Source: Dipteris shenzhenensis (Eukaryota; Polypodiophyta; Polypodiopsida; Gleicheniales). From it: DNA of 64,000 nt. Below are positions 12,701-25,800 of this stretch, one piece after another. The stretch lies in assembly GCA_047967505.1 (NCBI GenBank), contig CM106538.1; one strand, given 5' to 3'. Made by a program: the position numbers and the translations under genes. Numbering within the stretch: the first letter of the stretch is position 1; each line of letters begins with the position of its first letter. Below the pieces are notes generated by a model that was given only the letters and a program-made list of their open reading frames with translations, searched no databases and was not told the DNA's origin.

Positions 12701-13766
12701 ATTGGGCATTGACGAGAGTGTAAGCAGTGCTTGCTAGTGCTTTTGGAGAAGGAATCTACCCTCATGACTCTTGTGAACTGAATTGCACTTCAAGAGGGGA
12801 TTCTTGTGTTTTCTTAGATCTTAGAATTTCTCAATCTACCATAGGATTAGAGGTTGATATATACGATAAACATGAACAACCTGAATATAGTGGTTTACAC
12901 ATTATAAAAATGCCTCACATTGACTCAAACATTTCTGATTTGGCAAAATATGGAGTCATTTCTTCCCAATTCCATAGATTTTCCCGCCTTTGTACAACTA
13001 AGGAGTCTTTTATCACTCAATGTAGTAATTTGATCACTTTACTATTACACAAGAGGTATAATCCAAGGAAAATAATGAAAAAAGTACGCACAATCTTAGA
13101 TATGAAGTCTTTTATCTATGGTGTATCGGCCTTAGGTATGTTTAGAATGATTGAACATAAGCTGAAAACAAAAAGCGGGGAGCTGAATAGCCCGTTTTTC
13201 TTTTAGTTTCAAAAGAGAGTTTGTTTGAGTATGCTTGTGCTTTCTAAGTTAGAAATGTATTTTTGACTCTTTGTAGGAAACAATACATAAGTGTAAAGGA
13301 CCATTTAGCTTTTTACGTTTTAAATAAGAGTGAGAGTGAGAGTGAGAGTGAGAGAGAGAGAGAGCGATATTCCAGTTTTTTGGAAGATTTTGTTTTTTGT
13401 TTCTTGACTTGCTTGTTTATTTTTGCTTAGTCACCTGCTTCCTTTCTTCTTTATTTCTTGTTTTCTTTCTCTTTTGTTTATTTGATGTATTTTAGTAAGC
13501 ACTGGGTTTGTCCAAGAGACTCCGCGAGTCTTTAGAAACCCAGTATAGCTGCTTATGCTTGGGCACTGATGACGACATAAGTGTTGCTTTGCTTGCTAAG
13601 TATGTCTTCCTTTTGTTTTTCTTAAAAGTTTTTGTTTATCTCTTTTTTCTTCTCTTTCATATTCTCTTTTATTTTTTGTGTAGATTTTTTATCTTTAGAA
13701 CAACAAAAAATCTAAATTTGTATGATTGGACTTATTCTAGTCTTACAAAGGTATATTTTCTTTTGT

Positions 13767-13806
<40 letters not shown>

Positions 13807-16800
13807 GAAGCCAGAAGCTCCCCCACCTTGCTCCTGGCTGGGGTGCACCTGATTGCCCCTGCTAGGGGGTTAGTGCAGCTGTTGGGGGGAAGCTGAAGTC
13901 CATATCAAGTTCCATTGCTGAAGTTTACTATAGCTCCTGTCTCTATATTAGCAGCAGCCAGCTGTTTGCAGCAACTGTGTACTGTTTTGTGGTTGCTCGG
14001 TTTGCTCGGTTTGCTGCCAGAGTCTGGAATTACAGTGTGCTTGTGCAAGTTGCATAGCTTGACTGATTCGTGTATGCTGCTGTTGTGTTGGCTTGGATAT
14101 AAGGAGCTGAGTGGCACCCATGTGTTGAGTACTGAATAGTGCCGTGGGCAACCAACCTAGAGCAGAAGTGCTGTATCGATTTCAGTCTTTGTCAACATGT
14201 GTCATCATTTGAGGCTTTGGAGACTTTACTTCAATATGCTAGTTTCAGCCCATGTAATGTGTGACATTATTCCTGGGGGGGGTGTCTTACGTTAGGAAAC
14301 TAGGCGTTAAAGACATTGGATTTATAGTGGGTTTGAGTAGAGCCTAGAGGTTGGTTAGTGCCTAGCTAGGACTGCTAGTACAATTAGAACTACTCCTAAG
14401 TCCTTGTGTGCTAAGTATCCTTAGTGGACCAGTGTAGTAATAGAAAGTACCCACCACTGGGCTTGGGGGGATGCTTTGGGTGCATCTGGTGGGTTCCAGA
14501 GTTGGGAGATCATTAGATGACATCGTCGAGGCACGGTGGCAACTCCTACACTTTCCATCATAGTCGTCTGGTAGTGGGGCTAGTAGAGTTCTAACATTAC
14601 TATTTAAACTTTTCTCTGCAGATGACAAGATTTCCATAGGTTGAAATCTATGCTCTGACTGTGGCAAGTTTCTCTCTTTTTTTTCCCCCCCCCAAGAAAG
14701 GAACCTTCTATTAATGCTTGAAAGATTTCATACAAGACAGCCCCGAAGACGCTGAGTATGGAAAAGGATGAAAGAAAAACCGGCTTGTTCATGAGAAACC
14801 CAGCTCACTCCAGCTCACTGCGTAGGGGATCTCTGGTACTAGGGCTAATAGCCAAGTGGGGGGACTATACAACCAGCGAATCCCTCACAGGGTGAAGATG
14901 TAGAAAACTCCTGTAGGCCAAGCCTCGCAGAAACGAGCATGCCTCTCGATAGTCGCCCTGGAGCCTGGAGTCCCACGCTCCCAGGTGGATCGTAGTGTGT
15001 ATATGATGTCCTTCCAGATGGCGACTAGGGTAGCCGAAGGTGGAACGGGATACTCACCCCCATCACAAGACTGCAACGAGCTACCCAAATGTTCCACGCT
15101 GTGATGCTGGCTACCACCTCCCAAACGTTGTCCTCCCTAGGAAAAGGAGGAGCTAGGCTGTCAGGAGGGAGTGCCTCATGGAGTGCTATCCTCTGGATGC
15201 TCTGACCCTGTATCGGGTAGGCTGGGGAGATCTCATCAATCTGAAACGCGTGTCCTCCCTTTGTCAACTAGGCCACCATCCCCTAGGTGGAGTCTCTCTG
15301 AAGATTCTGCATACGTGTCATGATCCTGACGGCTCCCATCCAAATCCTCACTGCACTACGACAGGTCCACAGGCAGTGCGGGTTAGTCTCCAGGAGCTTG
15401 ACTAATTCGTGTATGCTGCCGTTGTGTTGGCTTGGATATAAGGAGCTGAGTGGCACCCATGTGTTGAGTACTGAATAGTGCCGTGGGCAACCAACCTAGA
15501 GCAGAAGTGCTGTATCGATTTCAGTCTTTGTCAACATGTGTTTTCGTTTGAGGCTTTGGAGACTTTACTTCAATATGCTAATTTCAGCCCATGTAATGTG
15601 TGACATTATTCCTGGAGGGGGTGTCTTACGTTAGGAAACTAGGCGTTAAAGACATTGGATTTATAGTGGGTTTGAGTAGAGCCTAGAGGTTGGTTAGTGC
15701 CTAGCTAGGACTGCTAGTACAATTAGAACGACTCCTAAGTCCTTGTGTGCTAAGTATCCTTAGTGGACTAGTGTAGTAATAGAAAGTATCCACCACTGGG
15801 CTTGGGGGGACGCTTTGGGTGCATGTGGTGGGTTCCAGAGTTGGGAGATCATTAGATGACATCGTTGAGGCACGGTGGCAACTCCTACACTTTCCATCAT
15901 AGTCGTATGGTAGTGGGGCTAGCAGAGTTCTAACATTACTAAATAAACTTTTCTCTGCAAATTTCAATAGGTTGAAATCTATGCTCTGACTGTGGCAAGT
16001 TTGTCTCTTTTTTTCCCCCCCCCAAGAAAGAAACCTTCTATTAATGCTTGAAAGATTTCATACATGACAACCGCGAAGATGCTGAGTATGGAAAAAAACC
16101 GGAAAAGGATGAAAGAAAAACCGGCCTGTTCCAGAGAAACCCAGCTCACTCGAGCTCACTGCCTAGGGTATCTCTGGTACTGGGGCTAACAGCCAAGTGG
16201 GGGGCCTATACAACCAGTGAATCCCTCACAGGGTGAAGATGTAGAAAACTCCTGCAGGCCAAGCCTTGCAGAAACGAGCATGCCTCTCGATAGTCGCCCT
16301 GGAGCCTGGAGTCCCACACTCGCAAGTGGATCGTAGTGTGTATATGATGTTCTGCCAAATGGCGACTAGGGTAGCCGAAGGTGGAACCGGGTACTCACCC
16401 CCATCACAAGACTGCAACGAGCTACCCAAATGTTCCACGCTGTGATGCTAGCTACCACCTCCCAAACGTTGTCCTCCCTAGGAAAAGGAGGAGCTAGGCC
16501 GTCAGGAGGGAGTGCCTCATGGAGTGCTATCCTCTGGATGCTCTAACCCTGTATCTGGTAGGCTGGGGAGATCTCATCAATCTGAAACGCGTGTCCTCCC
16601 TCTGTCAACCAGGCCATCATCCTCCAGGTGTAGTCTCTCTGAAGACTCTGCATACGTGTCATGATCCTGAGGGCTCCCATCCAAATCCTCGCTGCACTAC
16701 GACAGCTCCACAAGCAATGCGGGATAGTCTCTAGGAGACCATCGGGGCAACAATGGCACTGCCCCTCCACTCACATTTGCTCCAACCAGCGTCTAATGGG

Positions 16801-19800
16801 CAAGCCTCCATGGGCGGCCAGCAAGAAGAAGTAGGATATCTTCCTCGGCCACAAACTGGACCATAACTGCATCCAAAACTTGGAATGAACATCCCGGGGC
16901 ACTCTCTGGGTCACCCAATGTCTCTTCCTCAAGGGGGTCCACCTCGATGTGTCCATCTGAAGCCTCTTGCCAATCCATGTGGTGTAGGAAACGAAGGGCA
17001 CCTCATCCACCTGCTCGGCTATGCCGCCCCTGGAAGGCCAAAACCACTCTCTCGGATCCCACTAGACCTCCCTCAAGGGTCTACCCTCCCACAGCCAAAG
17101 GCGCCATCTAGGGGCATCCTGCTTTGAGATAGTGGGAGGGTCAATGTGCCACTCCTTCCCCAAACGTCCCACCACTCTGATCATCTCCCAGTGAATCCCA
17201 TCAAGACTCCCATCCATCTCATGGTCTCTCTCAGTGAGTGGCTGAAGTAGGCCTCCAGGTCCTATATGGAAGAAGCCAGGGTGCGTGCTGCCTCGCTGCA
17301 TCAACATCCTCAAGGGGACACCAGTACGAGAAAACTGCCCCAACCATTTGCTGTCTCTCCATACACGAAGTCCCTCCCACCAGGACTCAGGAATGGCTAA
17401 GTCAATCTTGCTCATCCGCTACCCTGAGCCTCGTAGATGCGCTAGGGCATCAAGCCTTGCCTCTCCCTTGATGGGTAATTTGCTCCAACGGCCAAAGGAC
17501 CCGGCCGGGCCACTGTCCCACTGTGCCCAACCCAATGTGAGTTCGCTGTCCGAGCATACGCCCCTCCTAATCTCTGATCTCTGGGTGCCACATAAGGGGT
17601 TGACGCTCAAACTCCTCTCTGCATCTAGGTGGAGCACGAATGAGACCCCCTGCCAGACCCTGTGGAGGCTCCTCATCAAGGGGGAGCCCTTCCCTGTAAG
17701 GGGGGTCTTTCAGAAGATCCATCTGTGTGAAGGTTGCCACTGTCCCCCGGTGCATGGAGTGTTCCTTAGAAGCCCTCGCTGTAAGATGAGCTTCCAAGGC
17801 TCTGCACCCAGGGTGAGGCCGTGAACAACCAACTTGCCCAGGAGGGCTTTGTTCTGCATCTTCGGATCAATGATACCCAAGCCTCCCAATGCCTGCGGCA
17901 TGATCACCGTCTGCCAAGCTTCCCGGGCCCTAGTGTTCCTTGTGTTTTGTCCAAACCTGCCCAAAGCAAGTTCCGAACCAACCGTTGGAGCTGCCCAACG
18001 CATCCTCTGTGAAGGCACCAACAGGAGGCGATATGCCAAGCCATGGCAAGAAGGACCTGGTTTGCCACTAAGGCGCGACCTGCTAGAGAGAGTTTGGCCG
18101 AGCTCCACTAGAGAAGCTTGTGCCGAACACTCTCAAGGACCGGGGCGATCTGCTGCTCTACTGTAATGTCAATACCAACTTGGCACCCGAGGTATCTCGT
18201 TGTATGGCCCCGCGGTATCCATCTGAAGCCAAAGTCACTCCCCCACTCACGGATCTCTTGTGTCTCCTCAAAGCCTGTGAAGAAACCTATGGATTTTGTC
18301 CAGTTGATCCTTGCACCCGAGGCCTCACAGTAGATAGCCAGGGCACCCCTGACTCTCTCGAGACTCACTGTGGTGATGGCAAGTTTGTCTGTAGCTAGCA
18401 AAGCTTACAATTGGTGGATGAGCGTGCATGATAGCAAGCTAATATCCAGTTGGAGTTTGAGCAAATTTCTATCAAGGAATTCCCTATAGAGAATAGACGA
18501 GAAAATTCATGGGAGGCATAAGATTCTTTATGTATGGTGAAGTTTCCATGAATCATTATTTTGCTAGGTATTTTGAGAAGACCTCATTGAGTTTTATAGG
18601 ATCAGGGGTTTTATATGTGGTCCTAAAGATAGTTGACTACAAGGTAGAATCTATGTCCAAAGCTCATAAGATGATGCTATTAGATTTGCTAAGATCTATG
18701 ATTGATGGAAACGTGGACGGAGAACAGAGAGTGGAGTGAGCAAAACACAAAGAGAGTCCAAGAACTGTTATTGCTAGCATGAAAGAGCACAACAAAAATT
18801 AGGGTTATGTACCCTCAATCCAAAATGAAAGCCCTTAGGAAAAAAAGCCTCTAACTAGGGATAAAAATGGCCCTAGGGTAAGGTTTTGACACTAACCCAC
18901 TACTACATCTTAAATGATGATTAACTGTAGTTGAAAGTCATGTCTTCAACCTGGTCAAGCTAGTAAACCTCTTCTCAAACAAGCAAAATTTAAGGCTTCG
19001 GGTCGTCAAAAAGTATAAAAAGAATTAGGGTAGGAGGTTTATGTTATCTCTTGACAAGTATAGAAAGACATGAACTATTGACTATGTTTAAGTGTTCTAA
19101 TAATGCCCGTGTGGTAAGGTGTCCCACTACTAACATCTTACGAATTTCTTTGTGGTGATAGTGTGAACACGTACAAGGTGACAGATAAGTCACTGAATGG
19201 AAATAGGCCCAAAACTTTACGGAAAGCTTCAAACTTTTCTCGGAGTAATGCCTCAGTTAGCAGATCTGGAACATTCCGATGTATAGGGCAGTGGGTCAAA
19301 CTGATCGCTTCTACATGAAACACAGGATTCAATGCCATTGAAGTAGCACTCTGACTGTTAGTGAGAATGTGAGTAGATGGATGCAAACCGCCACAAAGAT
19401 TTGCTATCAATCTTCTGAGTCATACACATTGTGGTATAGAACAAACCAAGAGACTTAGTACCCTGTAAATATTTGAAAAAAACGCTTTACAGTACTCCAA
19501 TGCTGTGTCTTTTGGTTGTGCATATACTTGCTCAACTGCAATACACTGAACTGAATATCGGGAGGGGTATTTCAGAGCCCTAACGATAGCAAATTGTTCA
19601 TGTGTATTATGCATGGACAGCCTCAGCCCGGGCTCCATTGGAGTAGAAATGGGCTCCCAGTCCTGAAAATTGAACTTTGTAATAGTCCCAATATGTATTT
19701 GGATTCTTTAAGAGCAATGCCCTCATTGGACCATATTAGACATCTCAAATGAAGCTTCAAGATTATTCTTGAAATCGACAATTTTCTCTTCTCTTGTGCC

Positions 19801-22800
19801 TGTAAACAGGATATCAGCTACATAAAGGATGACAATAAGCAAATCCCTTTTGTCCTTCTTGACCTCTAGGGTACTTTCAGTTGGATGAATTTGTAGACCC
19901 TGACTGGTCACATCTATATGAATTTCTCATACCAGGCTCATGCAGCTTGTTTGAGCCCATAACGTGCCTTACATGGCTTGCTTACCTTATCTTCTTGACC
20001 AAGTACTTGAAAGCCATGTACTTTCCTCCCAAAATCAGCAGCCAATGAAACAACACATCTGATGGTGGTCATGCTGGAAGGGGGTGCAAAGGTTTCGTGA
20101 TATTCGCTCTCTTTTTTGTGAGAATGCCCTTTGGCAACTAACCTTGCCTTGTGCGCCTTGTGCTTGTCAATGGTACCATTGGATTTTCTTTTTGTCTTGT
20201 ACACGCACTTTGCCCTAATAGCTTTCTTTCCAATGGGCACATCCACGAAATCCCATGTGTTGTCTTTTTGGGTAGAATCCTACTCTGGCTTCATCTCTCA
20301 TCCAATGCTCATCGTCTTGAGCATCCTCAAAGTTGTTAGGTTCTTTTGTATCACACAATGAACGCATACAAGCTGTATCAGCATAGTTTCTGTCCCTCTT
20401 GAACCAGCCCTTGTCCTACTGGAGACGGGGCTGAAAGTCTGCTTCTTGCAGAGTTCAAATCAACCGCAGGGGGGCTTTTCTAGCTTCCTGTGAGCAGCTC
20501 TCTCCTCTCTGACAATTTCTTCAACATCAGCAAGTGTGATAGGCTGATCCAGGACCTGATTGGGAGCATCCAAAGGCTGCTGTGCATCAGCATGTGCAGG
20601 CTGTAATTGCTGATCTTCTACTGGCTGTTCAGAAGTCCCCTCAATAGCAAGTGGAAGCAACCATTAAAGCACATTGTGCGAACCTGTGCAGCTGTCTATC
20701 AAACTCAATCATGGACTGATCTGAGTTTTCTGCAAAAACCACATCTCTATTAAAAAGAAACTTCTTAGTCTGGGGATTTTAGAGACGGTAAGCTTTACTC
20801 TCACTGTTTAGTCAACAAAGTGCACTTTGCACTTCTCAACCAGAAGCATTGTAACCGGCCTTCGGAACCCCAAAGGGTGGTAAACCACAACTATCTCTGA
20901 ACACACCGTCAATTACAGCCACTTAGCTCCCAATTAATCACACCACATCAAATAGCATAAAAGAAAGTACAGGTGAGGCTAGAATGCCCCTGCTCAATGA
21001 TCACACAACGACACCGATTGGTCCCAAATACTTGGTGCCCCTTGCGGTATTTCTTTATTCTTCTTTAGTGAAAAATAATAGCAATCTTACAACCAGGGCG
21101 CACCCTGAACCGTTCCCACTGGCTACCACTGTTCACCAACCCACTCTAGGCACACACTGCATCAAACTGGCAAACTGTGCATCCCAACTGCTAGAGCAAG
21201 GCATAGGCATCCTCTAACCTCAACAACTTGGTCTCAACCTGGGTTCACCCTCTGTCACTAGGTGATTGCAACAGATCCAGGGAATCCCGTAGAGAATCTT
21301 AAAACAGAGAACTAGAAACCAATCCCACAGTGAAAACAAAGAGAAACTGGGATTGCACGCCCACAGCACGGGCTGCAACCAAAAACACCTGCTCCTCGCA
21401 AGAGCATGTCCCCGAGGTATCCAGATTCCTGCCAAAGACCTCCAAGCAGAGTTTCACAGCCAGAAACCCTAATTCGCAGCAAGAGAAACCAGCCTCAGGC
21501 TGCGTGCAAGCACCGGACGCCTGAAACAGGGTCCGTACAGTCTGTATGGACTGTTTGTCAGTTGCAGAAGGTGCTCCTTGACTCGGGCTGCATGCAACAA
21601 GGCTGGATGCAAGGAAACAGAGAAAAACAGCAGCAAAACAGCGACCAGCAACCTCTGGAAGGTCTGGCGCAGCAAGGAGGAGCAGGAGAAGATGTAGAAG
21701 TGGGCGAATTCTAGAGCAGGCCCTTGATTTGGACGTCATCTGCCCTAAAGGAGGGGAAAAGATGCTAAAAGTGGAGCTGGTAGGTTGCATGCCTGACACG
21801 TGGCATATTAATGCCCCTAACCCCCTGTATCAAGGAAACGTTGGTTTCCTAGGGGCAACTTTTGACACGCGGCACATTAATGCCCCTAACCCCCTGTACC
21901 AAGGAAACGTTGGTTTCCTAGGAGCAACTTTTAAAGGCTCTAACCCCACCAACCAACGACAAACATTGGTACTGTCTAGGGGCAACCTTTTAATCCTTTT
22001 TAACCCCTCTTCCCACGTGAAACTTGGGAATCTATCTGGGGGCAAACTTCCTAGCTCCGTCACACCCCTCCGCGAGGTCAAAGTGATGCCATTCCTTGAT
22101 TCTAACAGTTAGGTCTAGCCAGTGTGTCCAATTAGATGCTAACACTAGGGGCTTTCAGGAACTCACTGCTCCTCTAGGCCAGTCCCCCATGGCCAAACTG
22201 GTTACAAACTTAGTCATAGCTTATTTGCTTACAAAATTCATGTCCCTGTGACAAGCACAAATTGCTTGAAACATTGGAATACATCTGATTTTTTTAATAA
22301 AGGGATCAATCCATGAGATGGTGTCCTTAGAGGACCACACACATCACTGTATGAGCTGGAATTTTCTTCAGCTGTAATTTATCCATCTCTCGGAAAGGCA
22401 TTCTGCGCGTCTTTCCAAAATGCACTTTCACAGACATGTCTTGGAGGAGTCTCCAAAGAAGTCATATTCTATACCATCCTATGTCTTTGCAATTACAATA
22501 ACTTGCATAGTTCACATGGCCAAATCTTTCATTTCCATAATCCTTTATTTTTTCATTGCAGGAGTGATTGTTGCCAAGGACAAACCCTGCTTTGACTATC
22601 TGATAGTCCTTTTCTCTATCCCTAACAATGCACTTATTATCTTTAAAAATGACAGCAAAACCTCTTCTCCCAAAAAGTGATAGTAAACTCCTCTTTATCC
22701 CTAGCACATGAATGGCATTTGGAAGGCACAAATCAGTTCGTTCAATCAATGACAGCAAAATCTTCTCAATTCCCTTCACAGGGCATGGAGAACTGTTGGC

Positions 22801-25800
22801 ACAAGGCACTCTCTTTCCAATAGGATCAGGCTATAAACAAATAGTCAAAATTCTAAATACAATCTGCCTCTTAGCATTGGATCAACAGTACTCGAGTGTG
22901 AACATTGAGGAGGAGGGACAGAGATCAATGCTCTAACCTTTGTTATCCTTCACCATAGCTTAGCTCCTCACTTGCAAGGTCCCCAAATGAGGAGCAGCCA
23001 TGGGCATGATGAAGATGAGATGCATGTGGCTTTCCAAATCATCTTCTTGCATTCAAAAGGATGCAGAATGTGGATGATGATGTGGGCATTTTGGTGATGT
23101 GGAGACCACCCCTAGGTAATGGCGTAGCCATCGGGACATGTGGCACTGTACAGATCAGTACAGTGCTGATGTGATAGCCTCCATAACCATCCTGGCCCAA
23201 CTGTTATGTCAGCATCTACATAAAATACCATATCATCATCCGTATTTCCATGTAGCTATATGCCACATCAGCACCCCAGTTTCAGCCTGATTGGGCTGTG
23301 TTTATACATCTCTCTCATGTGTGAACTTTCTTGGTTAGATACTGCTTCTGATGTTGTGCATTATATGCATGGTGACTTCTCTCACAGAGAATGCCTCAAG
23401 AAAGCTTGAAGGCAGTAGAGACAGCAGGGATGGCGAAGGAGAATGATGCAACTGAGGAGGTGGCAGCATGTGTTGTATAATGCTGATGATCGTGATTATC
23501 TGCTCTAAGATTTGCATCTGTATGATTTTGTAGTAAGGGCAGTGTGCTGTAGTTTTGTATCGTTTCCTGTGATTATTGTTGATGTTAGTCATTGAGGTTG
23601 TGAGTTGTGATCAGTTGTTGAATTTGCTGTAGAAGCAAGCTCCAACAAGGCCCATAGGTCTGAGGAGACTATGGAGCTTCATCCATCTTGCAGTGTATCC
23701 TTCTCCTGATGAAACCACCGACTCACGCTTATTCTAGCTAGGTAAACTTTTGCATGTCGTGGTTTCAATATTGCAATAGTTATTCAATTGATATCTTTCT
23801 CCATGGTGAGTTTCAAAGATATTGTCAATCTCCAATAAGTAACACAAAAGAGAATACTGTCAACACATAGAAGTTGCCCATTGCACAAAAGTTGCAGCCT
23901 TGTCCCTCGTATTCAAACCCCTTCCATTGCTCCATCCTCACTACTCTTAAGTATGATGGAAGAGGACAATCCATTTTTCAGGATTGTGCATTTGTGCCTT
24001 GGCCTGTTCTTTGCGGTAGAGTTAATAAATGGGTGTGATGGCAAGACACAGGTCAATTACATGCCAACTATCTGATCCTAATGCAAAAAATGCTGTTTGT
24101 TGTCTCTTTGTTTGTTTGTTTGTTGGTTTTTTGGGTGGGAAAAATATAAATGGTTTGGTTCTTTTTACTTTATTCAATCAACACTTGCCTTGGTTGCACA
24201 AAAACCCAATGATGTAATGTTGCATGGTCTTTTTTGGTCAATGCACCCACATTTATAGACTTTATCTTTAGAAACATTTAGCAGGGGTAGTTGTGTAACC
24301 AAGTTTGAATTTTGACATGCAGGTTCCAAAGCCTCTTGGATTTTTCGAGAGCGCGAAGAATGATGAAAAAAGTGTTAAGCAACTTATTCATTTGCTACTC
24401 AGCAAATTTGGTCGACGACAGCCAGCAAGGTCAGATTCTGATTGGACTATGATGTGGGAGGACCTACAGAAACTTCAGGCTAGAGCATTTCCTTTTTTAA
24501 ACAAACAAATTCTGTTCTTAGAGTATTATCGTGGCCTTCTAAAGGCTGGAAAGTTCTCGTCAGCAAAATCTCAATTGAAAATTTTTGGAACTGGCCCATT
24601 GATAGTGGAAAGAGCAGAAACAGTGATCATCCAAGCTGCACGGGAATACTTTTATTCTGCTTCAAGCTTGGACTCCCCAGAGGTATAAGTATACCTTTTC
24701 CAAACTAATTAATGATCTAGGTCTAAGGAATTCTTGCCAAGGATACTATAAACTGAGGGATAATTAATGGGTTAGTGGGCTTTTTATGCTTTTATTTGTG
24801 TGCACAAAGATGTGGTGGTGTGGCAGGTAGTGCTGATGCTGTGTAAAATTTCTATGCATGCTGTACTTGAGTACTCTGAAGCCATGAGCGACTTTGGAAT
24901 ACTGCTCATCTCAAGATAATACTTGGTTTGATACTAGAGTGCTGCAATCATCTTCACACATACTTTCCATGAAGGCAGAATCTAGTTGTCACGCTATCAA
25001 TGTTTTTATTTTGGGGTCGGGTTCTTCCCAATTTTGAAACCGTATTTTATGGAATCACAAGTTTCATGCTGAATTATCTGACTAGGTCAGACTTGGAATA
25101 AGTTGTAGTGGAGGCAGGTGGAGTGTGATGTTGAAGTGTATGCTGTGACGTGCAATTACATGCTATTTTGGGAAAGCATTGTGTAAAAGTTGGTATTTTG
25201 CTGGTGGCCAAGTCAAGAGACGCTTACTCATTATTACTTGGATCTACATGCTCTCAAGGAAATTTGTTGGGAATTTCCTGAAAGCCATTAAAGGCATGGG
25301 CCTTCAAATGGGCATCTACAAAAAGTCAAAGTAGGCACTGTAGATATCCTTCTACAAGCTTTCAGTAACATGTTTTCAGCTGCAAGAAAGAGTTGTTTAG
25401 GTAGCGCAGTTAATTTGCCTTGGAAATTTGAATTGATGATTATACTTAGCAAATTTGTTGTACGATGTGCTGCCAATCCTTTCTGGAATCTGTAGTTGTC
25501 TTTGATAGAGCTCTATGCGAAGAAAAAATCTTGTTGAAAGCCTTGCAAAAGCGGATCATTTTTCGTGATACTTTTTCATTCAGCTTTGGATATCACCTCC
25601 AACATCCAAGTATTCCTTTTGGTAAGTAACTGTTTATCTTGAACAATGGAAGGAATCACATTCCACAATACTGTAGTGCTTAGCATATTTATCCAAGTTT
25701 GGAATCGATCTCTCAATGAATGAGATGCAGTTTTAAAAATGTATCTTTGGAATAATATAATTGCCTTGGGCCAACTAGGCTGCCAGGAAGGCAGGCAAGA

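Larger units (their letters stand above)
14056..16737 (+). repeat. 1.34-kb direct tandem duplication
   Basis: Unit A (14056-15395) and unit B (15395-16737) match over their full length, with scattered substitutions and small indels. The offset is 1339 at the left edge and 1341 at the right edge. The unit consists of an LTR-like segment plus the 3' end of a minus-strand LINE. At the junction LINE sequence (caggag) runs straight into agcttgact, the word that also starts unit A, so the duplication happened after the LINE had inserted. Confidence 0.9.
19140..22810 (-). mobile_element. Degenerate minus-strand copia gag-pol, interrupted
   Basis: On the minus strand from right to left: a pre-integrase segment with LGIKRSLLSLFGRRGFAVIF (about 22660-22720), integrase remains (22200-22440), the integrase end FNRDVVFAENSD (about 20730), RT with KARLVAKGHSHKKESEY (about 20130), an active-site block reading YVADILFTG where YVDD is expected (about 19815), APMEPGLRLSMHN-type linker (19600) and the RNase H tail (PDLLTEALLREKF, 19240). 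Many frameshifts and stops are present. The catalytic Asp-to-Ala change alone would kill the RT. The block 20849-22107 has no copia coding sequence and appears to be inserted. Confidence 0.8.

Noticed and set aside
13560-13600. Hammerhead ribozyme core (ctgatga) near the Penelope-like fragment
   Set aside because: The second conserved core element (GAAA after stem II) is absent at any sensible distance on this strand, and the complement has no core either.
14160-14600. Host gene in the duplicated 14-16 kb region
   Set aside because: Frames are broken in both copies and the segment has LTR-like borders; no conserved protein text was found.
21299-21799. 166-codon minus-strand frame
   Set aside because: Low-complexity Leu/Ser/Cys text in a repeat-like insert; the opposite strand is equally open.
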